From an uncultured Clostridia bacterium (GTDB lineage: Bacteria; Bacillota; Clostridia; Oscillospirales; CAG-382): a stretch of DNA of 33,617 bases. Positions 15,484 to 22,373 of this stretch are shown piece by piece. Numbering within the stretch: the stretch's first letter is position 1; the number at the start of each line of letters is the position of its first letter. Below the pieces are notes generated by a model that did not search any database, was not told the DNA's origin, and saw only the letters and a list, made by a program, of their open reading frames with translations. The position numbers and the translations under genes were made by a program. Where the stretch lies: assembly GCA_947627335.1 (NCBI GenBank), contig CANQVQ010000003.1:1-33617 (forward strand), written 5' to 3'.

Positions 15484-16239
15484 ATGGAAAAGATCACGCA
15501 GACCGCGGGCAGGGACCAACTCGGCGACTTCGCGCCGGATTTCGCCCACTTCAACGACGACGTTCTCTTCGGCGAGAACTGGAACAACCCCGACATCGAT
15601 TTGAAGACCCGGTGCATCATCACCGTCGTTGCGCTGATGGGTTCGGGCATCACCGATTCGTCGCTGACCTACCACCTCGAAAACGCGAAGGCGCACGGCG
15701 TGACCCGTGCGGAGATCGCCGCCATCGTGACGCACGTCGGCTTCTACGTCGGCTGGCCGAAGGCGTGGGCGGTGTTCCGGCTGGCGAAGGACGTCTGGAA
15801 CGAGCAAGAACCGGCGCTGACCGAGAAGGAGCGGTATCAGAACACGATTTTCTTCCCCATCGGTGCGCCGAACGACGGCTTTAAGCAGTATTTTTCCGGG
15901 CAAAGCTACCTTGCGCCGGTTTCCAAGGAACAGGTCGGCATCTTCAACGTGACCTTTGAGCCGGGCTGCCGCAACAACTGGCATATCCACCACGCCGACA
16001 AGGGCGGCGGACAGATCCTCGTCTGCGTCGGCGGGCGCGGGTACTATCAGGAATGGGGCAGGGAAGCCGTGGAACTGAAGCCCGGCGACTGCGTCAACAT
16101 CCCCGCGGGCGTCAAGCACTGGCACGGCGCCGCTCCCGACAGCTGGTTCAGCCACCTTGCAATCGAGGTGCCGGGCGAAAACGGCTCGAACGAATGGCTG
16201 GAGCCGGTGGACGAGCGGCAGTACGGACGTTTGCAATGA
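15484..16239 (+). CDS. Carboxymuconolactone decarboxylase-cupin fusion protein
   Basis: A 251-residue protein of two domains. Residues about 20-115 are an AhpD/CMD-like helical domain (L-K-T-R-C-I-I-T-V-V-A-L, then H-L-E-N-A-K-A-H-G-V-T-R-A-E-I-A). The place of the AhpD redox motif C-x-x-C-H is S-L-T-Y-H (60-64), so the redox cysteines are absent and a peroxidase-reductase role is unlikely. Residues about 135-240 are a cupin with the metal-type motif W-H-I-H-H (166-170) and a second His set in G-V-K-H-W-H-G. Such fusions appear in Clostridia beside flavodoxin, cyclophilin-like and regulator genes; the reaction is not established. RBS GGGAGG precedes the ATG. Last gene of the TetR operon. Confidence 0.88.
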   Translation: MEKITQTAGRDQLGDFAPDFAHFNDDVLFGENWNNPDIDLKTRCIITVVALMGSGITDSSLTYHLENAKAHGVTRAEIAAIVTHVGFYVGWPKAWAVFRLAKDVWNEQEPALTEKERYQNTIFFPIGAPNDGFKQYFSGQSYLAPVSKEQVGIFNVTFEPGCRNNWHIHHADKGGGQILVCVGGRGYYQEWGREAVELKPGDCVNIPAGVKHWHGAAPDSWFSHLAIEVPGENGSNEWLEPVDERQYGRLQ

Positions 16240-16325
16240 GAAACGGGACGTGCGTTCCGCCGCCCGACGGACCCCGTGCGTAAAAAAACGGAAACGCACA
16301 GGCGAACCGTCTTTTGCAAAATTTT

Positions 16326-16360
16326 CGCGCCGCACAGGTTTTTCCTGTGCGGCGCGATTT
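16326..16360. terminator. Bidirectional hairpin between convergent genes
   Basis: CGCGCCGCACAGG (16326-16338) and its perfect complement (16344-16356) enclose five T. T-tracts on either side are short (ATTT to the right, AAAATTTT to the left), so termination may be partial. Confidence 0.6.
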
Positions 16361-16398
16361 CTGCATACCGCTTCGGTACGCAGCGGAAGCCGGTCGGA

Positions 16399-16758
16399 TC
16401 ACGGATGGATCTCGGCGTCGTCAGCCGTGTATGCACCGAGCGAACCCGCTTTCACCTGGATACACACATAGCTGATCTCGGAATCGTCGGACGCAAAGAA
16501 TTGCCTTTTTGCCGCAGGCGCGATCCGAAGCCAGTCGCCCGCATGAAGCGCTACGGTTTCCCCGTCGATGACGGCTTTCCCTTGCCCGGAGAGGATCGCG
16601 TAGATCTCTTCGTTCTGCTTATGGGAATGGACAAACGGAACGCTTGCGCCGGCGGGAAGATGATTCACGCTGACCTCCGCCCCCGTAAGCGACAGCTTGT
16701 CGTGCAGTTCCGTCCGTGCTTCCTGCCCGACGGTTACTTTGCTGAAATTTTTCATCAT
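16399..16758 (-). CDS. Small cupin-domain protein
   Basis: A 119-residue single-domain cupin. The first cupin motif is F-V-H-S-H-K-Q-N-E-E-I-Y (His44, His46, Glu50/51) and a second set is less obvious, with L-H-A-G-D-W-L-R-I-A-P in place of the usual G-D. Two adjacent ATG codons (16758 and 16755) both fit the GGAGGG ribosome binding site; the first is used here. Transcribed alone from a strong promoter whose start site is covered by a 12-bp-arm palindrome. The Rrf2 gene lies immediately upstream and shares half of that palindrome in its own promoter, so Rrf2 control is likely. Its substrate is unknown. Confidence 0.9.
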   Translation of the reverse strand: MMKNFSKVTVGQEARTELHDKLSLTGAEVSVNHLPAGASVPFVHSHKQNEEIYAILSGQGKAVIDGETVALHAGDWLRIAPAAKRQFFASDDSEISYVCIQVKAGSLGAYTADDAEIHP

Positions 16759-16779
16759 TTGGGTCCCTCCGATAAAAAT

Positions 16780-16808
16780 ATTGTTGTAATCTTTTCGATT
16801 ACAACAAT
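16780..16808. promoter_or_regulatory. Perfect palindromic operator of the cupin gene
   Basis: ATTGTTGTAATC (16780-16791) and GATTACAACAAT (16797-16808) are perfect 12-bp arms around 5 nt. It begins directly after the -10 box and covers the predicted start site, the position of a repressor site. The outer part ATTGTTGTA recurs at the Rrf2 gene promoter. Confidence 0.75.
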
Positions 16809-16837
16809 AGTATAGCACATTCCGAATGTAATGTCAA
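16809..16837 (-). promoter_or_regulatory. Strong promoter of cupin gene
   Basis: Minus strand TTGACA (16837-16832), 17 bp, TATACT (16814-16809), with TGc before the -10. The spacer itself contains the palindrome ACATTC-g-GAATGT. Confidence 0.88.
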
Positions 16838-16889
16838 TAGTTACATCGAAATTTTTTGAAATTTTTTGCTCTTGCCGGGCGAAAAAGGG

Positions 16890-17327
16890 TCACGGCTCCG
16901 CGATACATTTTTCCGTATCCCGCTTGATGTCCTCCAAGGTGATGGACGCAAGCTCTTTTTCCATCGCATTCTGCACCCGCAGCAGCTTATCGTCCAGGAT
17001 CCTGTGGATATTGCGTCCGACCGGGCATTGCTCGTTTGGATTTTCGTGGAAGTGAAACAGCGTTCCGTTCTCCACACACGCGACCGCATGATAAATGTCC
17101 AGGAGGGTGATCTCCCGCAACGGCTTCGCGACGGAAACGCCGCCTGTGCCGCGTGCCACGGCGACAAGCCCCGCCGCCTTTAGTTGGGAAAGGATCTTGC
17201 GAATGACGACGGGATTCACGTTCGTGCTTCCCGCGAGGAATTCGCTTGTGACCTTATACGCGTCCTGAAAGGTGTCGATACAGGCAAAAATGTGGACGGC
17301 CAAGGTGAATCTGCTTGAGATCTGCAT
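16890..17327 (-). CDS. Rrf2-family transcriptional regulator (YwnA-like)
   Basis: A 145-residue Rrf2 protein. The start M-Q-I-S-S-R-F-T-L-A-V-H and the winged helix (V-N-P-V-V-I-R-K-I-L-S-Q-L-K-A-A-G-L-V, about 37-55, then the G-T-G-G-V wing at 60-64) are clear. The effector region has Cys84 and Cys101 (E-Q-C-P-V-G, the YwnA-like signature) but not the three closely spaced Cys of the Fe-S proteins IscR/NsrR, so iron-sulfur binding is doubtful. Start ATG at 17327. It lies upstream of and in line with the cupin gene, but each has its own promoter. A copy of the 9-bp element ATTGTTGTA at its -10 suggests autoregulation together with control of the cupin. Confidence 0.92.
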   Translation of the reverse strand: MQISSRFTLAVHIFACIDTFQDAYKVTSEFLAGSTNVNPVVIRKILSQLKAAGLVAVARGTGGVSVAKPLREITLLDIYHAVACVENGTLFHFHENPNEQCPVGRNIHRILDDKLLRVQNAMEKELASITLEDIKRDTEKCIAEP

Positions 17328-17353
17328 GGAATGAGCGCCTCGCTTTCTCCTGT

Positions 17354-17382
17354 ATTATACAACAATCTTTCCGGAAAATCAA
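17354..17382 (-). promoter_or_regulatory. Promoter of Rrf2 gene with operator half-site
   Basis: Minus strand TTGATT (17382-17377), 17 bp, TATAAT (17359-17354). ATTGTTGTA (17366-17358) overlaps the start of the -10 and is identical to nine bases of the cupin operator arm. Confidence 0.75.
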
Positions 17383-17464
17383 GTGCCGTAACCGCGTCCT
17401 GCGCCTGCCGTGCGGGCGAATCCATGATCACGCGGACAATTTTTTTCGCAAAACCGGCAAAACG

Positions 17465-17496
17465 CAAACAAAACTTTAACAATTGCGTGCTAAAAT
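17465..17496 (+). promoter_or_regulatory. Promoter of the OmpR/kinase operon with shared motif
   Basis: Extended -10 TGCTAAAAT (hexamer 17491-17496) without a good -35. Instead CAAACAAAACTTTAAC lies at 17465-17480, and related CAAAAC copies at 17449, 17458 and 17469. The motif is repeated almost exactly at 20166-20181, indicating an activator site for the response regulator encoded here. Confidence 0.65.
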
Positions 17497-17521
17497 GAGA
17501 AAAAAGCGGGAGGGACACGTT

Positions 17522-18193
17522 ATGTTCAAACTATTGGTGGTGGAGGACGACAAAGACCTGAATCACACGGTCTGTTCGTTCCTGAACGGGAGCGGGTATG
17601 AGGCGGTGGGGTGCCTTGGCGCGAACGAGGCGTACGACGCCATGTACGAAAATCCCTTCGACCTGATCGTTTCCGACATCATGATGCCCGGTATCGACGG
17701 TTATGAGTTCGCGAAAACCGTGCGGTCGCTCAATGCGGAGATCCCCATCCTCTTTATGACGGCGCGGGACGATTTCGCGTCCAAGCAGAAGGGCTACCGC
17801 ATCGGGATCGACGATTATATGGTCAAGCCGATTGATTTGGACGAGCTTTTCCTGCGGATCGGGGCGCTCCTGCGCCGGGCGAAAATTGCCACCTCCCACA
17901 AGCTGGAGATCGGCAAGCTGAAACTTGACATGGACGAGCGCACGGCGGTCTACGACGGCGAGGAGATCCCCCTGACAACGCGGGAATTCAATATCCTCTA
18001 CAAGCTGCTGTCCTACCCCGGCAAGACCTTCACCCGCACCCAGCTCATGGACGAATTCTGGGACGCGGAGACGAATACGGCGCCGCGAGCGGTGGACGTT
18101 TACATGACGAAGCTGCGCGGGAAGTTCGAGAACTGCACGGAATTTGCGATCAAGACCGTCCACGGTCTGGGATACAAGGCGGTGGTGAAATGA
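17522..18193 (+). CDS. OmpR-family response regulator
   Basis: A 223-residue regulator with a receiver domain (acidic Asp9/Asp10, phosphoacceptor Asp52 in V-S-D-I-M-M-P-G, Lys102 in M-V-K-P) and a C-terminal winged helix (about 125-223) with the typical L-T-T-R-E-F-N-I-L-Y-K-L-L and R-A-V-D-V-Y-M-T-K-L-R-G-K segments, ending V-H-G-L-G-Y-K. The ATG at 17522 is preceded by GCGGGAGGG. It overlaps the kinase start by 4 nt (ATGA). It probably activates its own operon and the small membrane protein gene at 20240, since both promoters share a 16-bp motif. Confidence 0.95.
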   Translation: MFKLLVVEDDKDLNHTVCSFLNGSGYEAVGCLGANEAYDAMYENPFDLIVSDIMMPGIDGYEFAKTVRSLNAEIPILFMTARDDFASKQKGYRIGIDDYMVKPIDLDELFLRIGALLRRAKIATSHKLEIGKLKLDMDERTAVYDGEEIPLTTREFNILYKLLSYPGKTFTRTQLMDEFWDAETNTAPRAVDVYMTKLRGKFENCTEFAIKTVHGLGYKAVVK

Positions 18194-19284
18194 GCAGGGA
18201 AAAGAAGCGGCTGCTTGCCGCCATACGCCGGTATGTCGTGTTCTTTTTGCTGATCGCGTTTGTCATCTCCTGCTGTATGCTGCTTTTCCTGCACACCATG
18301 CAGACCTCGGTGGGCATCACGTTCACGGAAAAGGGGATCCGAACCGCAGCGATCCTGACGATGGGCAACGTGCTTCTCCTCAGCCTGCTTTGTACCGTCA
18401 TAGACGCCGTTCGCCGGAAGTTTACGGTGGAGCGCCCGGTGCGGCGGATCGTGCAGGGAGCGGAAAAGCTCATGCGGGGGGATTTTTCCGCACGCATCGA
18501 GCCGCTTCCCGGCATTACGGGCGAGGACGGCTTTGACATCATCATCGACTGCTTCAACCGCATGGCGCAGGAGCTTTCCGGCGTGGAAACGCTGCGGACG
18601 GACTTCATCGCCAACGTGTCCCACGAATTGAAAACGCCTCTCGCCGTCCTGCAAAACTACGGCACCATGCTCCAAAACCCCGATCTGACCGAAGCGCAGC
18701 GAATCGAATACGCAAAGGCGATCGCCGAGCAGTCACGTCGCCTCGCCGACCTTATCACGAATATTCTGAAGCTGAACCGTCTGGAAAACCAGCAAATTTA
18801 CCCAATTCCAAAGCGGTACGACCTCGGCGAACAGCTTGCCGCGTGCCTGCTGGATTTTGAAAGCACCTGGGAGAAAAAGGGCATCGACATCGAAACGGAC
18901 ATCGAGGAGGACGTGTTCGTGGAATCGGATGGCGAACTGCTGTCCCTCGTCTGGAACAACCTGTTCTCCAACGCCCTGAAATTTACCGAACCGGGCGGGA
19001 CGGTGTCCGTGACGCTGAAAACCGAGGGGGATCTTGCGACCGTCAAGGTGTCCGACACCGGCTGCGGCATCTCGCCGGAGACCGGCAGGCACATCTTCGA
19101 GAAATTCTATCAGGGCGACACCTCCCACGCCACGCAGGGCAACGGCTTGGGGCTGGCGCTCGTCAAGCGGGTGGCGGACATCGTGGGCGGCGACATCTCC
19201 GTGGAAAGCGAGGTCGGGAAAGGCAGTACCTTTACCGTGAAGATCGGGAGGGCGGTCGATGGAGACGTTCCGAAAGCTCCTTAA
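18190..19284 (+). CDS. Membrane sensor histidine kinase (HisKA/HATPase_c)
   Basis: A 364-residue kinase. Two membrane helices (about 16-37 and 52-73) enclose only a short external loop of about 15 residues, so it likely senses events in the membrane or through a partner, as intramembrane-sensing kinases do. A HAMP-like segment follows (80-130), then the HisKA domain with phosphoacceptor His145 in F-I-A-N-V-S-H-E-L-K-T-P. The ATPase domain shows the N-box W-N-N-L-F-S-N-A-L-K-F, D-T-G-C-G-I-S and G-N-G-L-G-L-A-L. It is coupled to the regulator (4-nt overlap) and to the following membrane protein (26-nt overlap), which might be its sensing partner. Confidence 0.95.
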   Translation: MSREKKRLLAAIRRYVVFFLLIAFVISCCMLLFLHTMQTSVGITFTEKGIRTAAILTMGNVLLLSLLCTVIDAVRRKFTVERPVRRIVQGAEKLMRGDFSARIEPLPGITGEDGFDIIIDCFNRMAQELSGVETLRTDFIANVSHELKTPLAVLQNYGTMLQNPDLTEAQRIEYAKAIAEQSRRLADLITNILKLNRLENQQIYPIPKRYDLGEQLAACLLDFESTWEKKGIDIETDIEEDVFVESDGELLSLVWNNLFSNALKFTEPGGTVSVTLKTEGDLATVKVSDTGCGISPETGRHIFEKFYQGDTSHATQGNGLGLALVKRVADIVGGDISVESEVGKGSTFTVKIGRAVDGDVPKAP

Positions 19285-20158
19285 AAAGCTGTTCTGTCTG
19301 CCCCCGCTCCCGACGGTTCTGGTCTCGCTTTTCGGCTACGGGTTCGTCCTCGCGGTGGCGGTGTTCGACATTCGGACCCCCATCCTGCGATACGCCTCCT
19401 ATATCGCCTCCGCCTATGCGTTGGTCGTGACCGTTACGGGGTTTGTCTACCTGCCTGCGGCGAAGGAAGCCGTCAAAAGGCGGCTCTCCGGGCATCCGCT
19501 GATGAAGAAATTCCGCTCCACCGCGGTCGGGGAAAAATACATGACCGACGTGCGCTTCCGTGCGGGCATTTCCCTGTATCAGGGGTTTTTCATCAACCTG
19601 CTGTACATCGTCCTGAAGCTGGTGTCGGGGATCTACTACCGCTCCATGTGGTTCATCGCACTGGCGGTCTACTATATCCTGCTTGCCGTGATGTGCTTCC
19701 TGCTGGTGCGGCGCTTAAACGTGCAGGACGCGTCGGCGGAGCTGCGCCGGTACCGGCTGTGCGGGGTCATGCTCCTGTTCATGAATCAGGCGCTCGCCGG
19801 GATCGTGATCTTCATGGTGCGTCGGAACCGTGGGTTTGCGTATCCCGGGCTGCTGATCTACGCGATGGCGGCGTATGCCTTCTACGCCGTCATAGTCGCC
19901 GTCGTCCAGATCGTGAAAACGCGAAAGCACCAAAGCCCCGTCCTGTCGGCGGCGAAAGCGGTGAACCTTGTCGCCGCACTCGTTTCGATCCTGTCGCTGA
20001 CGACCGCGATGCTCTCCCGGTTCGGCGGAGAGGGGGACGGGGATTTTAACAGGACCATGACCGGCGCCGTGGGCGGTGGGGTCTGCACGATCGTGATCGG
20101 CGTGGCGGTCTATATGATCTGGCGGGCGAATAAAAATCTGAAAACCCTCCGAAATTAA
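19259..20158 (+). CDS. Polytopic membrane protein of the two-component operon
   Basis: A 299-residue protein with about eight hydrophobic segments: near 18-38, 44-68, 105-125, 128-150, 172-190, 197-218, 233-250 and 265-285. It has a basic amphipathic N-terminus (M-E-T-F-R-K-L-L-K-K-L-F) and basic C-terminus. I do not recognise a named family. The ATG lies inside the end of the kinase gene (26-nt overlap in another frame), so translation is coupled and the products are probably made in fixed ratio. Given the kinase's tiny external loop, this protein could be the true sensor or the effector of the system; that is inference from position only. Confidence 0.8.
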   Translation: METFRKLLKKLFCLPPLPTVLVSLFGYGFVLAVAVFDIRTPILRYASYIASAYALVVTVTGFVYLPAAKEAVKRRLSGHPLMKKFRSTAVGEKYMTDVRFRAGISLYQGFFINLLYIVLKLVSGIYYRSMWFIALAVYYILLAVMCFLLVRRLNVQDASAELRRYRLCGVMLLFMNQALAGIVIFMVRRNRGFAYPGLLIYAMAAYAFYAVIVAVVQIVKTRKHQSPVLSAAKAVNLVAALVSILSLTTAMLSRFGGEGDGDFNRTMTGAVGGGVCTIVIGVAVYMIWRANKNLKTLRN

Positions 20159-20165
20159 CAATTCT

Positions 20166-20208
20166 CAAACAGAACTTGAACCTTTCGCAAACAGTCGTCT
20201 GTTACAAT
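20166..20208 (+). promoter_or_regulatory. Promoter with predicted response-regulator site
   Basis: CAAACAGAACTTGAAC (20166-20181) matches the site at 17465-17480 in 14 of 16 positions. CAAACAG recurs at 20188-20194, exactly 22 bp (two helical turns) on. The -10 is TACAAT (20203-20208) with a TGt extension and no good -35. Distance from motif to -10 is 11 bp, one turn, longer than at 17465. Confidence 0.6.
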
Positions 20209-20239
20209 GTCCGCAGAAATCGGAAAGGAGCAAACGATC

Positions 20240-20623
20240 ATGGAAGAAAAAAAGGAAACCTTCACCTACACCTATTCCGCAAAGGAGCAGGAGGAGATCA
20301 AGGCGATTCGGGACAAATACGCCCCGCAGACGGGCGGGGAGACCCCGATGGAGCGGCTTCGCCGTCTGGACAGGAGCGCCGCAAGGGGCGCGACCGTCGT
20401 CTCGCTGATCGTCGGGATCGTCAGCGCCCTGCTTTTGGGCGTGGGGATGTGCTGTACGCTGCTACCCGGCTGGGAATCGTATTTCGTTCTCGGGATCGCG
20501 GTCGGCGCGGTCGGTTTGGCCGGTGCGGTCGCGACGTACCCGCTTTACAAGGGTATGGTCAAGCGGAAACGGGCGGAACTCGCGCCGGAGGTTTTGCGCC
20601 TGTCGGGTGAATTGATGAAGTGA
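20240..20623 (+). CDS. Small membrane protein, probable target of the two-component system
   Basis: A 127-residue protein with a charged N-terminal half (M-E-E-K-K-E-T-F-T-Y-T-Y-S-A-K-E-Q-E-E-I then P-M-E-R-L-R-R-L-D) and two hydrophobic helices (about 55-75 and 81-103) in a hairpin, then a short basic tail. It resembles short clostridial membrane proteins of unknown function; I cannot name the family. The ATG at 20240 follows GGAAAGGAG. It has its own promoter with the same motif as the preceding two-component operon and its own terminator, so it looks like the output gene of that system. Confidence 0.8.
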   Translation: MEEKKETFTYTYSAKEQEEIKAIRDKYAPQTGGETPMERLRRLDRSAARGATVVSLIVGIVSALLLGVGMCCTLLPGWESYFVLGIAVGAVGLAGAVATYPLYKGMVKRKRAELAPEVLRLSGELMK

Positions 20624-20635
20624 TTTTCGCGAAAA

Positions 20636-20675
20636 ATTCCTTCCTGTCGGTGTTTTGGCAGGAAGGGATTTTTTT
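20636..20675. terminator. Bidirectional rho-independent terminator
   Basis: Arms 20636-20648 and 20657-20669 form a 13-bp stem with G-U pairs, followed by a run of T to 20675; on the minus strand the stem is followed by AATTTTT. It serves the small membrane protein gene and the convergent sirtuin gene. Confidence 0.9.
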
Positions 20676-20681
20676 GTGCGG

Positions 20682-21551
20682 TCAGCGCATACGCTCCAGG
20701 ACGGCGGAAATGTCCGCGTCGATGCAGACGGAACGGTCGCGGATCTCCGGCGGGCAGACCGCGTCGCCGAAGTTGACGCAGGCGTAGGTCGCCGCCCGGT
20801 TCTGCGCGGTCATGCGCCAGAACGGGTATTTGATGATGCCCGGCGTGTTGTACCCGACGCCGAGCTCCCAAAACAGGATCCGTCCGTTTTTTCGCGTCCG
20901 CAGAAAGTTCTCGTACCGCTCCGCCGCACGGTGCCAGCCTTCGTCCTCGACGAATTTGTCGTCGGAACGGAGGTTCATGGTCAGGGGTCTGCCGCAGTGC
21001 GGGCAAAAGGGGAGGAGTTCGGTCGGGACCCGCATCTCCTTTTGCCGTTCCACCATCTGCCGGATCGTATCCTCGTTCGCAAAGGTCTCCTGACAGCAGG
21101 GTTCGGAACATTGGAACAGACCGTAGTCCCCCTGCGTATAGAACAGGCGTTTCTTGTCGAATCCCGCCTTTTGGAAGCAGTGGTCCACGTTCGTGGTGAT
21201 CGCGAAGTAGTCCTTGTCCCCGACCAGCGCAAGCAGGGTCTCGTACACCGGCTTCGGCGCGTCCAGATAGCGGTTGACAAAAATATACCGGCTCCAATAC
21301 GCCCAGAATTCCTCCGGCGAGGAATACGGGTAAAACCCGCCCGCATACATATCGGAAAAACCGTATTTGTCGGCAAAATCCGAGAAATACCGCCGGAACC
21401 GCTCCCCGGCATAGGTGAATCCCGCCGAGGCGGAAAGTCCCGCTCCCGCGCCGACGACTACGGCGTCGGCTTCCCGCAGGGCGACCCGCAGGCGGTCAAG
21501 AGGTTCCGAGAAGGTTTCGGTAGAGCTGTTCGTCCCGTTGCGTGAAAACAT
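20682..21551 (-). CDS. Class M sirtuin (SirTM), probable protein ADP-ribosyltransferase
   Basis: A 289-residue Sir2-family protein. The NAD-binding loop G-A-G-A-G-L-S-A-S-A-G-F is at 34-45, and T-T-N-V-D at 119-123 gives the conserved Asn121. The canonical sirtuin catalytic His is replaced by Gln140 in Y-T-Q-G-D-Y-G, the hallmark of class M sirtuins, which transfer ADP-ribose to a carrier protein rather than deacetylate. A zinc site is likely from Cys148/152/153 and C-P-H-C at 183-186. The ATG at 21551 has GAGGTGA upstream and lies inside the macrodomain gene (56-nt overlap), so the two are translationally coupled. In Staphylococcus and Streptococcus this pair acts on lipoylated GcvH-L; that partner is absent here, so the target is open. 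Confidence 0.9.
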   Translation of the reverse strand: MFSRNGTNSSTETFSEPLDRLRVALREADAVVVGAGAGLSASAGFTYAGERFRRYFSDFADKYGFSDMYAGGFYPYSSPEEFWAYWSRYIFVNRYLDAPKPVYETLLALVGDKDYFAITTNVDHCFQKAGFDKKRLFYTQGDYGLFQCSEPCCQETFANEDTIRQMVERQKEMRVPTELLPFCPHCGRPLTMNLRSDDKFVEDEGWHRAAERYENFLRTRKNGRILFWELGVGYNTPGIIKYPFWRMTAQNRAATYACVNFGDAVCPPEIRDRSVCIDADISAVLERMR

Positions 21552-22272
21552 TGAAGATCACCTCGATTCCGCCGCCCGTTTCGGCTCTGTACGCGTCCAC
21601 CGTCCGCACGGCGATCTCCGCCGCTTTTTCGCCCGGGAATGCGAATACGCCGGTCGAAATGCAGCAGAACGCGACGCTTTTCAGCCTGTTTTGCACCGCC
21701 AGCTCCAGACAGGACCGATAACAGGAGGCGAGCAGTTCGCAATGCCGTTCCGTGAGGGGTCCCCGCACGATCGGTCCGACCGTGTGCAGCACATACCGGC
21801 AGGGCAGGTTGAAGGCGGGCGTGATCTTCGCCCCGCCCGGTTCCTCCGCGTGACCCTGCTTTTCCATGATTTCGGCGCAGGCGAGCCGAAGCTGCACGCC
21901 GGCGTAGGTGTGGATGCAGTTGTCGATGCAGTCGTGGCAGGGGACGTAGCAGCCGGTCATGCCGCTGTTGGCGGCGTTGACGATGGCGTCGCAGGCGAGC
22001 GTCGTGATGTCGCCCCGCCATAGGTAGATCCCGTCCCGGATCGGGTCCAGGTCGGCGAGCGTTGTGACGCCTTTTCGCCGAATCTCCTCCCGCAGGTAAG
22101 CGTCCTGCACGTCCAGAAATGCTTCCGACGCGGGAGCGGGCGGGCGGAGGTTCAAAAGGGCGCGAAGCAGCAGTTTCTGTCCCCGCTCGTCCGACGGGAC
22201 CCCGACGGTTTCCTGCGGTCGCTCCCGCAAGAGCGCCGTCAGCAGGTATGCGCGTCTGTCTTGCTGTGTCAT
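21496..22272 (-). CDS. Zinc-containing macrodomain protein-ADP-ribose hydrolase
   Basis: A 258-residue protein: a helical N-terminal extension (1-80) as in the SirTM-linked macrodomains, then the macrodomain with G-D-I-T (87-90), A-I-V-N-A-A-N-S (96-103), the zinc-type insertion G-C-Y-V-P-C-H-D-C-I-D-N (Cys108, Cys112, His113, Cys115) and C-I-S-T-G-V-F-A-F-P near 206. This form removes ADP-ribose that the partner sirtuin adds. The ATG at 22272 has GGAAAGGAG upstream; the open frame upstream is not needed. It overlaps the sirtuin gene, and lies 101 nt after the oxidoreductase stop with no clear promoter between, so the three may be cotranscribed. Confidence 0.93.
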   Translation of the reverse strand: MTQQDRRAYLLTALLRERPQETVGVPSDERGQKLLLRALLNLRPPAPASEAFLDVQDAYLREEIRRKGVTTLADLDPIRDGIYLWRGDITTLACDAIVNAANSGMTGCYVPCHDCIDNCIHTYAGVQLRLACAEIMEKQGHAEEPGGAKITPAFNLPCRYVLHTVGPIVRGPLTERHCELLASCYRSCLELAVQNRLKSVAFCCISTGVFAFPGEKAAEIAVRTVDAYRAETGGGIEVIFNVFTQRDEQLYRNLLGTS

Positions 22273-22373
22273 CTTCCGCTCCTTTCCGAATCGCGGCGCA
22301 AATAAGGAGAGCGGCGCGGAAAGCATTCCCGCTCCCCGTGCCGCCCGTTCTCTTTTTGCCGTGAAAACCGCTT

